Shown here in pieces: positions 1 to 6,121 of a DNA stretch of 6,193 bases. The DNA lies in NCBI GenBank assembly GCA_041624375.1, contig JBFJVD010000182.1:1-6193 (forward strand), written 5' to 3'. Below the pieces are notes generated by a model. The model saw only the letters and a program-made list of their open reading frames with translations. It searched no databases and was not told the DNA's origin. The translations under genes and the position numbers were made by a program. Source of the stretch: JBFJVD01 sp041624375 (GTDB taxonomy: Bacteria; Chloroflexota; Anaerolineae; Anaerolineales; E44-bin32). Each line of letters starts with the position of its first letter. Position 1 is the first letter of the stretch.

Positions 1-120
1 GGCTACGGCCACGTAACCCTTGCGGTGAACTACGCCTACACCTACGTCCACCCGGGCGGGAAGGTCTTCCCAGGACACTCGAGCGAGAAGATGGCGGGGA
101 AGGAGAAGTCGCTGACGTAG
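1..120 (+). CDS. 3' end of an unidentified protein gene (partial)
   Basis: Frame 1 is open from the window edge to a TAG at 118-120, giving 39 residues that begin GYGHVTLAVNYAYTYVHPGG and end in a lysine-rich tail (KMAGKEKSLT). About 35 of 39 codons end in G or C, as in the confirmed genes here. The other two plus-strand frames are either stopped early or arginine-rich, so I take this as a true coding end. I do not recognise the family from this tail and assign no function. The gene points towards the MFS gene on the other strand, so the two are convergent, with a heptamer repeat element between them starting about 8 nt after this stop. Confidence 0.6.
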   Translation, partial: GYGHVTLAVNYAYTYVHPGGKVFPGHSSEKMAGKEKSLT

Positions 121-127
121 GGGGAAG

Positions 128-230
128 CGGTGATTGGTTACTGGTTATTGGTGACTAGTTATTGGCTATTGGTTACCGGGCTGATGCTTTCCACCGATCG
201 AACTCCCCAATAACCGATACCCATTAACCG
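128..230. repeat. Heptamer tandem repeat in inverted arrangement, element A
   Basis: Positions 128-176 read as seven consecutive 7-mers: CGGTGAT, TGGTTAC, TGGTTAT, TGGTGAC, TAGTTAT, TGGCTAT, TGGTTAC (consensus TGGTTAY). After a spacer of about 30 nt the complementary unit returns at 210-230 as ATAACCG, ATACCCA, TTAACCG. The arms can pair: 143-151 (GGTTATTGG) is the exact reverse complement of 207-215, and 136-151 matches 207-222 at 13 of 16 positions. The stretch sits between convergent genes and is AT-richer than its surroundings. It has no open frame worth calling. It could act as a terminator or be a repetitive selfish sequence; function is unknown. The rest of the gap (231-266) shows nothing else. 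Confidence 0.85.
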
Positions 231-266
231 GGACTTCAACCTCACCATAGATCCCTTCGATAGACG

Positions 267-1484
267 TTAACCCCTACCCCCCGAAAGCCGGACGACTGCC
301 GGCGAGCGGCGCAGCGTGAGCATCGCCCACACCCCGACCAGGGGTCCGATCACCAAAAACGAGAAGGCCCACTCCCAGCCCACCCAGGCCTCAAGCGTGG
401 GGATCAGCCGGATGGTCAGCAGAGTCAGCAGGAAGCCGAGGCTGGTCTGCAGCGTGAGGGCCGTGCCTACATACTCGCTGGCGCTGAGCTCACTGATGGC
501 CGCCGAGAACTGCGCCGAGTCGGCGACCACCGCCAGGCCCCAGATCAAGGACACTACGGCCAGCGCCCACGGCGCCCCACCAAATAGCCGTCCGATGATC
601 AGGGCACAGCCGCCGCTGATGACCAGGGAGGCCGAGGTGATCACCGTCCTCCCATAACGGTCGGCCAGCCGACCGGCGAGCAGACTGCCCACGCCGCCAA
701 TGGCGATGACGCCAAACGCCGTCACGCTCGCCCAATCAGAGGCGACGCCCCTCAGCTCGAAGCTCGCCAGCAGGAACACCGGGATCCACGCCCACATGGC
801 GTACAGCTCCCACATGTGGCCGAGGTAGCCGAGGTTTGCCAAAAAGAGGTCCCGCTCGCGCAGGATGACTCCGGCGTAACGCCAGTTGAACCGCGGCGAG
901 GGTCCCGCGTACGGGCCTTCACGCAAAAAGATGGCGCCCAGGATCCCCCCCAGCGCAGCGAACCCGGCCGACACGGCGACCACCGGCTGCCAGTCATTCA
1001 GGTCGCCGAAGGCGCGCAGGAGGTGCGGCCCGCCCGACCCTATCGTCAGCGCCCCGACCAGAAGCCCAATCCCCAACCCCCGGTCTTCCTTCGTCCAGGT
1101 AGACATGATCTTCATCCCCACCGGATAGACCCCGGCCAGGAACATCCCGCTGAGGAATCGCAGCACCAGCGCGACGCCCAATCCGTCGGCCACTGCCGGA
1201 ATAAGCCCCGTGGCCAGGGCCGCCAAAAGCGAGCAGGCGGCGAACATCCAGCGGGAGGGAATCAAATCGGCCAGGTTGAGCAGCGCGGAGAGCAGCGCCC
1301 CCACCACGAAACCAATCTGCACCGACATCGTGAGCCAGGCCTGCCCTGAGTCGTCCAAACCCCACTGATCGGTGAGAACCGGCGCCACCGCCGATGCCGA
1401 GAACCAGACTCCCATTCCGAGCAGAGTCGCCAGCGAGAGAAGCAGCAGAGTGGGCCACTTGCGCCGAGCGTATTCCTTGTCCAT
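267..1484 (-). CDS. MFS transporter, 12 transmembrane helices
   Basis: A 405-residue protein of typical length for the major facilitator superfamily, which moves small solutes across the inner membrane, usually by proton coupling. Hydrophobic segments run through the whole protein, starting around residues 12-35, and the two halves are separated by a basic central loop near 188-212. The clearest family mark is GRLADRYGRT at 271-280, the motif-A type loop between helices 8 and 9. The matching loop in the N-terminal half (NLADLIPSRW, about 70-79) is degenerate. The segment around 109-160 (RFLSGMFLAGVYPVGMKIMS, then TKEDRGLG) resembles helix 4/5 of NarK/CynX-like and related MFS_1 carriers. The start ATG (1484-1482) follows a GGGG run only a few bases upstream, a weak ribosome site. 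It is divergent from the feo operon and convergent with the partial gene at 1-120. The substrate cannot be read from the sequence. It could share the operator at 1611-1624, but I see no convincing minus-strand promoter. Confidence 0.92.
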   Translation of the reverse strand: MDKEYARRKWPTLLLLSLATLLGMGVWFSASAVAPVLTDQWGLDDSGQAWLTMSVQIGFVVGALLSALLNLADLIPSRWMFAACSLLAALATGLIPAVADGLGVALVLRFLSGMFLAGVYPVGMKIMSTWTKEDRGLGIGLLVGALTIGSGGPHLLRAFGDLNDWQPVVAVSAGFAALGGILGAIFLREGPYAGPSPRFNWRYAGVILRERDLFLANLGYLGHMWELYAMWAWIPVFLLASFELRGVASDWASVTAFGVIAIGGVGSLLAGRLADRYGRTVITSASLVISGGCALIIGRLFGGAPWALAVVSLIWGLAVVADSAQFSAAISELSASEYVGTALTLQTSLGFLLTLLTIRLIPTLEAWVGWEWAFSFLVIGPLVGVWAMLTLRRSPAVVRLSGGRG

Positions 1485-1509
1485 ATCCCCAGCATCCTAA
1501 CATCGTCTG

Positions 1510-1567
1510 CGGCTTGCAGTAAGCCGGCTGACCCGTCCGGCCCGCCTGCGGGCACCGGGATGGGGTC
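1510..1567. other. GC-rich imperfect hairpins in the divergent intergenic region
   Basis: Two stem-loops can be drawn. One pairs 1510-1515 with 1521-1526 (6 bp, 5-nt loop GCAGT). A larger one closes with GACCC at 1530-1534 against GGGTC at 1563-1567, continues with TCC 1536-1538 against GGA 1558-1560, and ends in GCCCG 1540-1544 against CGGGC 1549-1553 around a CCTG tetraloop. The region lies just upstream of the MFS start, so on the minus strand it would be part of that gene's leader if transcription begins near 1600. No U-run follows, so it is not a clear intrinsic terminator. I do not recognise a known riboswitch class. GC-rich DNA folds readily by chance, so this is tentative. Confidence 0.3.
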
Positions 1568-1579
1568 GCCCGCGCAGGC

Positions 1580-1608
1580 TTGCCTCCCGACAAAAAGCCA
1601 CCTATACT
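1580..1608 (+). promoter_or_regulatory. Sigma70-like promoter of the feo operon
   Basis: TTGCCT at 1580-1585 (4 of 6 to TTGACA) and TATACT at 1603-1608 (5 of 6 to TATAAT) are separated by exactly 17 nt, the optimal spacing. The area is locally AT-rich in a GC-rich window. Transcription would start near 1614-1616, inside the adjoining palindrome, leaving a leader of about 130 nt before the ATG at 1744. That leader shows no clear structure. The assignment rests on motif match and placement only. Confidence 0.6.
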
Positions 1609-1610
1609 AA

Positions 1611-1624
1611 TTAGGTAAACCTAA
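1611..1624. promoter_or_regulatory. DtxR/MntR-type metalloregulator operator
   Basis: TTAGGT at 1611-1616 and ACCTAA at 1619-1624 are perfect inverted 6-bp arms around a 2-bp AA centre. This core matches the TTAGG...CCTAA boxes bound by iron- and manganese-dependent DtxR/IdeR/MntR-family repressors. It begins 2 nt after the -10 hexamer, so a bound dimer would cover the start site and block initiation when metal is plentiful. The gene downstream encodes a protein with exactly this kind of DNA-binding and metal-sensing domain, which makes autoregulation the simplest reading. Additional half-sites flank it: ACCTA at 1600-1604 and TTAGG at 1633-1637. Confidence 0.78.
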
Positions 1625-1743
1625 CTCTTTCTTTAGGCAGTTCGTTTTTCAGGCTTTGGTATGACCTTCTTCACTACCCACCGAGTCGATCCCGGGCCAT
1701 CCTCTGGAGAGAAGCCCAGATTCGCGGAGACGGGACGGCAGCC

Positions 1744-2745
1744 ATGCCCGACCTGCTGACCACCCTCACCCTTGCGCTCGCAGCCCTGCTCTGCGCGCTC
1801 AGCCCGCGCTGGATCCGGCGCCGGCGCGCGGCAGCCCAAAGGCAGCATGAAGACATCCTCAAGTTGCTGCTGGTCGCTGCCAGCGAAGGTCGGCTCATCA
1901 GCCTCGAGACGCTCGCCGAGGCGCTGGGCGAAGGCCACTCGAAGACGCGGCAGCTGGTGCGACGCCTGGCCGGGCGTGGCCTGCTGGAGCCCAACGCCCT
2001 CGGCCTTCAGCTTACGGCCGAGGGCCGGCGCTCTGCCCGGACCGTGCTGCGCGCCCACCGGCTATGGGAGCAGTTCCTCGCCCAGCACTCCGGCTATCCG
2101 GAAGCAGAATGGCATCGTCAGGCTGAGCGGATCGAGCACGAGCTTTCCCCCGAGCAAATCGAAAGCCTGGCGACCCTGCTCAACCGGCCCACCCGCGACC
2201 CGCACGGCGACCCGATCCCGGGTCCCGCCGGCGACTGGCAAACGGTCCCCGGCGCCCCGCTCACCGAGGCGCCGGTTGACGCGCTGCTGCGCGTCGAGCA
2301 TCTCGAAGACGAGCCCCGGCCACGCTTCGAACGCATGGTCGCCGCCGGTCTTCACGCCGGCGGCGTCGTCGAAGTGATCGACCGGAAAGCCGGGCGACTG
2401 GAGCTGCTGATCGACGGTCGTCCTGGGTCGCTCAGCCTCGAAGACGCCGAGGCCGTGACGGTCGCGGTCGGCCTCGAGCCGGCGCCGGCCGTCACCCCCC
2501 ACCGTCTCGCCGATCTCAAGCCCGGCCAAGCCGGTCAGGTCGAAGCGGTCTCCCCCCGCTGCCGCGGCGCAGAGCGCCGGCGGCTGCTCGACCTCGGGTT
2601 CGTCCCCGGAACCTGGGTCACGATGGAGTACGCCGGACCCTTCGGCGACCCGCGAGCCTACCGCGTGCGCGGGGCGCTGATCGGGCTGCGCCGCGAGCAG
2701 TCTGAGTTGATCAGCATCACGCATCCGGAAGAGGTCGCCGCGTGA
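1744..2745 (+). CDS. Membrane-anchored DtxR/MntR-type metalloregulator fused to FeoA
   Basis: A 333-residue multidomain protein. Residues 4-20 form one hydrophobic helix followed by an RRRR cluster (25-28), predicting a membrane anchor with the rest in the cytoplasm. Residues 34-92 are a winged helix-turn-helix aligning with DtxR/MntR. Residues 93-159 are the metal-binding dimerisation domain, with candidate ligands D37, H105, E109, H124, E128, E131 and H132 and the conserved DPHGDPIP at 152-159. Glu replaces the DtxR Cys102 (E128) and Asp replaces Met10 (D37), as in MntR; the MntR Glu11 position is Lys. Residues about 172-243 look like a degenerate SH3-like domain. Residues 252-327 are a clear FeoA domain (RRRLLDLGFVPGT, AGPFGDPRAY, VRG). 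FeoA partners FeoB at the membrane, so the fusion may sense metal and help gate uptake. The ATG is preceded by GGAGA at 1726-1730 (13 nt, rather far); no later start would keep the first helix of the regulator domain. Its stop overlaps the next start (GTGA). Repressor activity on 1611-1624 is inference. Confidence 0.92.
   Translation: MPDLLTTLTLALAALLCALSPRWIRRRRAAAQRQHEDILKLLLVAASEGRLISLETLAEALGEGHSKTRQLVRRLAGRGLLEPNALGLQLTAEGRRSARTVLRAHRLWEQFLAQHSGYPEAEWHRQAERIEHELSPEQIESLATLLNRPTRDPHGDPIPGPAGDWQTVPGAPLTEAPVDALLRVEHLEDEPRPRFERMVAAGLHAGGVVEVIDRKAGRLELLIDGRPGSLSLEDAEAVTVAVGLEPAPAVTPHRLADLKPGQAGQVEAVSPRCRGAERRRLLDLGFVPGTWVTMEYAGPFGDPRAYRVRGALIGLRREQSELISITHPEEVAA
2731..2734 (+). promoter_or_regulatory. 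Shine-Dalgarno site for the FeoB GTPase gene
   Basis: GAGG (within GGAAGAGG, 2727-2734) lies 7 nt before the GTG at 2742, inside the last codons of the preceding gene. This supports the non-ATG start that overlaps the TGA stop. Confidence 0.7.
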
Positions 2746-3545
2746 ATCAGCCGCAGGGATGTGAGGGCTGCCCGGCCCACGTCCGCGCCGGTCAGGACAT
2801 CGGCCAAACCGACTTCGTGGTCGCGCTGGCGGGCAACCCGAACGTGGGGAAGAGCACGGTGTTCAACGCGCTCACCGGCCTGCGCCAGCACACCGGCAAC
2901 TGGCCCGGAAAAACGGTCACCCGCGCCGAGGGCGCCTTTACCTATCAGGGACGTCGCTACCGGCTGGTGGACCTGCCCGGCACCTACTCCCTGCTCTCGA
3001 CCTCTCTCGACGAGGAGATCGCCCGCGATTTCCTGCTCTTCGGCCGGCCCGATGTGACCGTGGTGGTCACCGACGCCAACCGCCTCGAGCGCAACCTGAA
3101 TCTGGTTCTGCAGATCCTGGAAATCACGGACCGGGTGGTGGTCTGTCTCAATTTGATGGACGAAGCCCGCCGTCACGGTCTCCAGGTGGATCCGCGCCGG
3201 CTGGCGCGTGATTTGGGCGTACCGGTCGTGCCGACCGCAGCCCGCTACGGCGAAGGTCTGGAGACTCTGATGGCGACGATCGACGAGGTCGCCACAGGGG
3301 TGATCCAGCCCCGCCTGCGGCGCGCACCCCGGTTCCCCGAGCCCATTCAGCAGGCCGTCGATGAGCTTACGGCGATGGTGAGCCAGCTTCACCCTGAGCT
3401 GCCGAACGCTCGATGGGTGGCGCTGCGGCTGCTGGATGGGGACGCGCGCATCGCGGCGGCGCTGGCACGCGGCGAACTCGCCGAGATCGAAGCCGCGCAG
3501 CCGACTGAGAAGCCGCCGTCAGCGGCGCTGGAGCCGGTCACATGA
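2742..3545 (+). CDS. feoB: FeoB N-terminal GTPase subunit (split FeoB)
   Basis: A 267-residue soluble protein corresponding to the cytoplasmic G domain and most of the following helical domain of FeoB, the ferrous iron permease. All GTPase motifs are visible: G1 GNPNVGKS (31-38), switch I NWPGKT with T58 (G2), G3 DLPG (77-80), G4 NLMD (137-140) and a G5-like TAARYGEG (165-172). N-terminal CEGC (C7, C10) precedes the G domain. Residues about 197-245 (PEPIQQAVDELT ... RWVALRLLDGDARI) match the helical domain, and the tail (252-267) is a proline/alanine-rich linker. Canonical FeoB is about 650-770 residues in one chain. Here the chain stops before the membrane part, which is encoded by the next gene overlapping by ATGA. 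It starts with GTG overlapping the previous stop, so translation of the three genes is likely coupled. GTP binding and hydrolysis would control Fe2+ passage through the partner subunit. Confidence 0.96.
   Translation: MNQPQGCEGCPAHVRAGQDIGQTDFVVALAGNPNVGKSTVFNALTGLRQHTGNWPGKTVTRAEGAFTYQGRRYRLVDLPGTYSLLSTSLDEEIARDFLLFGRPDVTVVVTDANRLERNLNLVLQILEITDRVVVCLNLMDEARRHGLQVDPRRLARDLGVPVVPTAARYGEGLETLMATIDEVATGVIQPRLRRAPRFPEPIQQAVDELTAMVSQLHPELPNARWVALRLLDGDARIAAALARGELAEIEAAQPTEKPPSAALEPVT
3530..3533 (+). promoter_or_regulatory. Shine-Dalgarno site for the FeoB membrane subunit
   Basis: GGAG lies 8 nt before the ATG at 3542, at normal spacing, within the last codons of the GTPase gene. Together with the ATGA overlap it shows that the second half of FeoB has its own initiation signal. 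That argues against the split being only a sequencing frameshift. Confidence 0.65.
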
Positions 3546-4978
3546 CGCGGCTCGAAAGCCTGCCGGCCCGCCAGGTCCTGGCCCGCGCCGAGGCGCTGCG
3601 CTGGGAAGTCGGCGGGGACCTGCACGAGCAGCTGGTGGAGACCATTTACGCCGATGCGGCGCGCCTGGCCGATCGCGCCGTCCAGCGCGACGGCGACCGG
3701 CGTTTCGACCTGGATGCGGCCATCGACCGGATCGTCACCCACCGTCTGTGGGGCTTTCCAGTGATGCTGGCTCTCTTCACGCTGGTGTTCTGGATCACCG
3801 TTTCGGGAGCCAACATCCCTTCGGGGTGGATGGCCGGGGTACTGCTCGATAGGGTCTATCCGGCGCTCCACGAACTGGCCAGCGCGGCTCGGCTGCCCTG
3901 GTGGTTGGCCGGCCTCCTGATCGATGGGATGTATCTGGCCACCGCCTGGGTTGTCAGCGTCATGCTGCCCCCGATGGCCATCTTCTTCCCGCTGTTCACC
4001 CTGCTGGAGGATTTCGGCTACCTGCCGCGGGTGGCCTTCAACCTCGATTCGCTCTTCAAGCGGGCCGGCGCGCACGGCAAGCAGGCCCTTTCGATGATGA
4101 TGGGATTCGGCTGCAACGCCGCCGGTGTGATCGCCACACGGGTGATCGACAGCCCCCGGGAGCGAATGATCGCCATCCTGACCAACAACTTCGCGCTGTG
4201 CAACGGGCGCTGGCCGACTCAGATTCTGATCGCTTCGCTGTTTCTGGGCGCGCTGGTCCCTGCCCACCTGGCGGGCCTGATCTCGGCGCTGGCGGTGGTC
4301 GGTGTTGCGGTCCTGGGTGTGCTGCTTACCTTTCTGGTGTCTGCGCTGCTCTCCCGCACCTGGCTGCGCGGCGAGGTCTCAACCTTCAGCCTTGAGCTCC
4401 CGCCCTACCGGCCGCCGCGCCTCTGGCAGACGCTCTACACGTCCATTCTCGACCGGACCATCTTCGTCCTCTGGCGGGCGGTCGTCTTCGCCCTCCCGGC
4501 CGGCGCCGCCATCTGGCTGGCCGCCAATGTGACCGTTGGCGGCACCAGCCTCGCCGAGCACATCGTGGCTTGGCTCGATCCGCTGGGACTGCTGATCGGC
4601 CTCAACGGCGTGATCCTGCTCGCCTATGTGGTCGCCATCCCGGCCAACGAGATCGTCATCCCCACGGTGCTGATGCTCACGGTGCTGCGGGCCGGCCTGG
4701 GAGGCATCGGTGCGGGCGCGGGTGTGATGTTCGAATTCGAGTCGCAGATGGAAACGCTGGCCGTGCTGCAGGCCGGCGGCTGGACCCTGCTCACCGCGGT
4801 CAATCTGATGATCTTCAGCCTGGTGCACAACCCGTGCAGCACCACGATTTACACGATCTACAAAGAAACAGGCAGCCGTCGCTGGACGGCGATCGCCGCC
4901 CTACTGCCGCTCGGCCTGGGCTTCGCCCTCACTTTCGTCATCGCCCAGGTCTGGCGCCTGGCGGGCATCCTCTTCTAA
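3542..4978 (+). CDS. feoB: FeoB C-terminal ferrous iron permease subunit (split FeoB)
   Basis: A 478-residue integral membrane protein carrying the channel part of FeoB. Residues 1-70 complete the helical linker that normally joins GTPase and membrane parts (LHEQLVETIYADAARLADRA, then IDRIVTHRLWGFPV). Hydrophobic segments follow near 71-90, 120-157, 210-237, 243-270, 303-328, 346-380, 405-428 and 448-468. Family marks include LPPMAIFFPLFTLLEDFGYL (142-161), GFGCN (188-192, C191), LCNGRWP with C220, IPANEIVIPT (366-375) and HNPCSTT (429-435, C432) followed by YKETGSRRW; these fall in the two Gate/nucleoside-recognition-like repeats of FeoB. It has no GTPase motifs, so it depends on the upstream subunit. 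The ATG overlaps that gene's TGA, and a good GGAG precedes it. The frame is closed by a TGA at 3506-3508, so it cannot extend into the GTPase gene. No intrinsic terminator is visible after the TAA. Confidence 0.96.
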   Translation: MTRLESLPARQVLARAEALRWEVGGDLHEQLVETIYADAARLADRAVQRDGDRRFDLDAAIDRIVTHRLWGFPVMLALFTLVFWITVSGANIPSGWMAGVLLDRVYPALHELASAARLPWWLAGLLIDGMYLATAWVVSVMLPPMAIFFPLFTLLEDFGYLPRVAFNLDSLFKRAGAHGKQALSMMMGFGCNAAGVIATRVIDSPRERMIAILTNNFALCNGRWPTQILIASLFLGALVPAHLAGLISALAVVGVAVLGVLLTFLVSALLSRTWLRGEVSTFSLELPPYRPPRLWQTLYTSILDRTIFVLWRAVVFALPAGAAIWLAANVTVGGTSLAEHIVAWLDPLGLLIGLNGVILLAYVVAIPANEIVIPTVLMLTVLRAGLGGIGAGAGVMFEFESQMETLAVLQAGGWTLLTAVNLMIFSLVHNPCSTTIYTIYKETGSRRWTAIAALLPLGLGFALTFVIAQVWRLAGILF

Positions 4979-5032
4979 GGACACATCCCATCTCCGGTAG
5001 GCTATCCTGAGAACAGATCTCTTCCCATTGAG

Positions 5033-5037
5033 AGGAG
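5033..5037 (+). promoter_or_regulatory. Shine-Dalgarno site for the LLM oxidoreductase
   Basis: AGGAG lies 6 nt before the ATG at 5044 and is the strongest ribosome site in the window. It fixes the start codon. The 65-nt gap after feoB shows no convincing promoter, so read-through from the feo operon is possible. Confidence 0.7.
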
Positions 5038-5043
5038 CGGGCA

Positions 5044-5973
5044 ATGGAGTTCGGCGTCTTCCTCCCGATCTCAGGCCGCGCCGCCGGGCGCGAAACACTG
5101 ATCGAATCCGCACGCCAGGCCGAGCGGCTGGGATTTGCCGCCGTCTGGGCTGCGGATCGGATCATCATCCCATGGCAAATCGAGACTCCCTATCCGTACA
5201 GCGAGGGCGAGGCGTTCATTGTTCCCGCTGACCGTCCGTTTCTCGAGCCGCTCACCTGCCTGGCGTTCCTGGCGAGTGCCACCGAGCAAATCCGGCTCGG
5301 GATCAGCGTGCTGGTGATGCCCTACCGGCATCCGCTCTACTGGGCCAAGATCGCAACAACCCTCGATCGGCTCTCCGAAGGCCGCTTCATCCTGGGCGTT
5401 GGGGTCGGCTGGATGGCGGAGGAGTTTGAAGCGCTCCAGGCCCCGTTCGAGGAGCGCGGCCGGATTTCCGACGAGCAGCTCGACATCCTGGAGGTTCTAT
5501 TTCGCGAGGAACGCGCGAGCTTCGCCGGGGATCACTACCGCTTCCAGCAAGTCGCCTTCTACCCGAAGCCCACGCAGCATCCCCGCATGCCGCTCTGGGT
5601 AGGCGGCGAAGCCGCCGTGGCCCAGCGGCGCGCCGGGCGCTATGGCGACGCCTGGTTCCCGTATTTCGTCCGGGTGACGACCGATCAACTGGCGCGAGGG
5701 TATGCCGAAGTCCAACGCAGCGCGGAGACCGCGGGCCGCGATCCGGGTGCTGTGCGCCTGACCTGCTGCCGCCCGATTGTGCTCAGCGACACCCCCGTCG
5801 AACAAAGACCGGACCGCCTGCATGGCACGTCGGAGCAGCTGCTCGAAGCGCTGAAAGCCTACGAAGACGTCGGCGTCGAGCACCTGGCGCTCCAGTTCAT
5901 GGTGCCGCGCTACCCGGACCGGGTGGAGCAGGTCGAGCGGTTTGGGGAGGAAGTACTGGCTGAATTCACCTAG
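5044..5973 (+). CDS. LLM-class (luciferase-like) F420-type oxidoreductase
   Basis: A 309-residue cytoplasmic flavin/F420 TIM-barrel enzyme of normal length for the luciferase-like monooxygenase superfamily. The N-terminus MEFGVFLPIS is the first barrel strand. AERLGFAAVWAADRI (27-41) and the strand at 84-92 (RLGISVLVM) are typical. PLYWAKIATTLDRLSEGRF (97-115), then LGVGVGWMAEEFEAL (117-131) with FEERGR...DEQLDIL (135-149) is the signature of F420-dependent members such as the Rv2161c-like (TIGR03619) group. PLWVGGEA (183-190) and GRYGDAWFP (198-206) are the usual late barrel motifs. F420 rather than FMN is inferred from family resemblance, and the substrate is unknown. It follows feoB by 65 nt on the same strand but has no obvious role in iron uptake. 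Eleven nucleotides after its stop a heptamer repeat element begins. Confidence 0.93.
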   Translation: MEFGVFLPISGRAAGRETLIESARQAERLGFAAVWAADRIIIPWQIETPYPYSEGEAFIVPADRPFLEPLTCLAFLASATEQIRLGISVLVMPYRHPLYWAKIATTLDRLSEGRFILGVGVGWMAEEFEALQAPFEERGRISDEQLDILEVLFREERASFAGDHYRFQQVAFYPKPTQHPRMPLWVGGEAAVAQRRAGRYGDAWFPYFVRVTTDQLARGYAEVQRSAETAGRDPGAVRLTCCRPIVLSDTPVEQRPDRLHGTSEQLLEALKAYEDVGVEHLALQFMVPRYPDRVEQVERFGEEVLAEFT

Positions 5974-5984
5974 GCCGGCGTACG

Positions 5985-6121
5985 TGGAGATTGGAGACTC
6001 GTTACTGGTTACTGGTTATTGGTTATTAGGATCTCGATGGGGGAGTAAGATTCCGCCAAATAACCAGTAACGAATAACGAGTAACAGCTACCAGTCTCAA
6101 GTCTTTAGTCTCCAGTCTCTC
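5985..6121. repeat. Heptamer tandem repeat in inverted arrangement, element B
   Basis: Left arm 5985-6026 reads as 7-mers TGGAGAT, TGGAGAC, TCGTTAC, TGGTTAC, TGGTTAT, TGGTTAT. After a spacer of about 33 nt the right arm 6060-6121 carries the complementary units ATAACCA, GTAACGA, ATAACGA, GTAACA (6 nt), GCTACCA, GTCTCAA, GTCTTTA, GTCTCCA, GTCTCTC. The order is mirrored: TGGTTAY-type units lie inside and GGAGAC-type units outside on both arms. The best pairing is 13 bp without mismatch, 6008-6020 against 6059-6071, extending past a one-base bulge to GG/CC. It lies between the LLM gene and a probable minus-strand gene end, so it could form a stem-loop in either transcript. No coding potential is apparent. 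Confidence 0.88.

Noticed and set aside
128..230. CRISPR array
   Set aside because: Units are 7 bp, contiguous and in inverted arms, with no spacer-repeat alternation and no cas genes in the window.
816..1349. Long plus-strand open frame opposite the MFS gene
   Set aside because: It is an antisense shadow of a GC-rich gene: rich in Pro, Gln, Arg and His with no recognisable domain, while the minus strand encodes a clear MFS protein.
1661..1759. Small upstream frame (32 codons plus stop) overlapping the start of the regulator-FeoA gene, ending in a CPTC motif
   Set aside because: No good ribosome site precedes its ATG, codon use is not distinctive, and overlap with the downstream start can arise by chance. 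It cannot be supported as a leader peptide from one sequence.
3505..3545. Programmed -1 frameshift joining the two FeoB frames
   Set aside because: No slippery heptamer or downstream pseudoknot was noticed, and the second frame has its own ribosome site and ATG, so coupled reinitiation is the simpler explanation.
3389..4267. Long minus-strand open frame opposite feoB
   Set aside because: Low-complexity composition (Gln, His, Gly, Arg) typical of an antisense frame in GC-rich DNA; the plus strand has complete FeoB motifs.
4979..5008. Possible promoter for the LLM gene (TATCCT at 5003-5008)
   Set aside because: No acceptable -35 element at the right distance and the -10 match is poor.
5017..5036. 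Possible hairpin (CTCT 5019-5022 with AGAG 5031-5034) hiding the LLM ribosome site
   Set aside because: Only four Watson-Crick pairs plus a wobble; too weak to call a regulatory structure.
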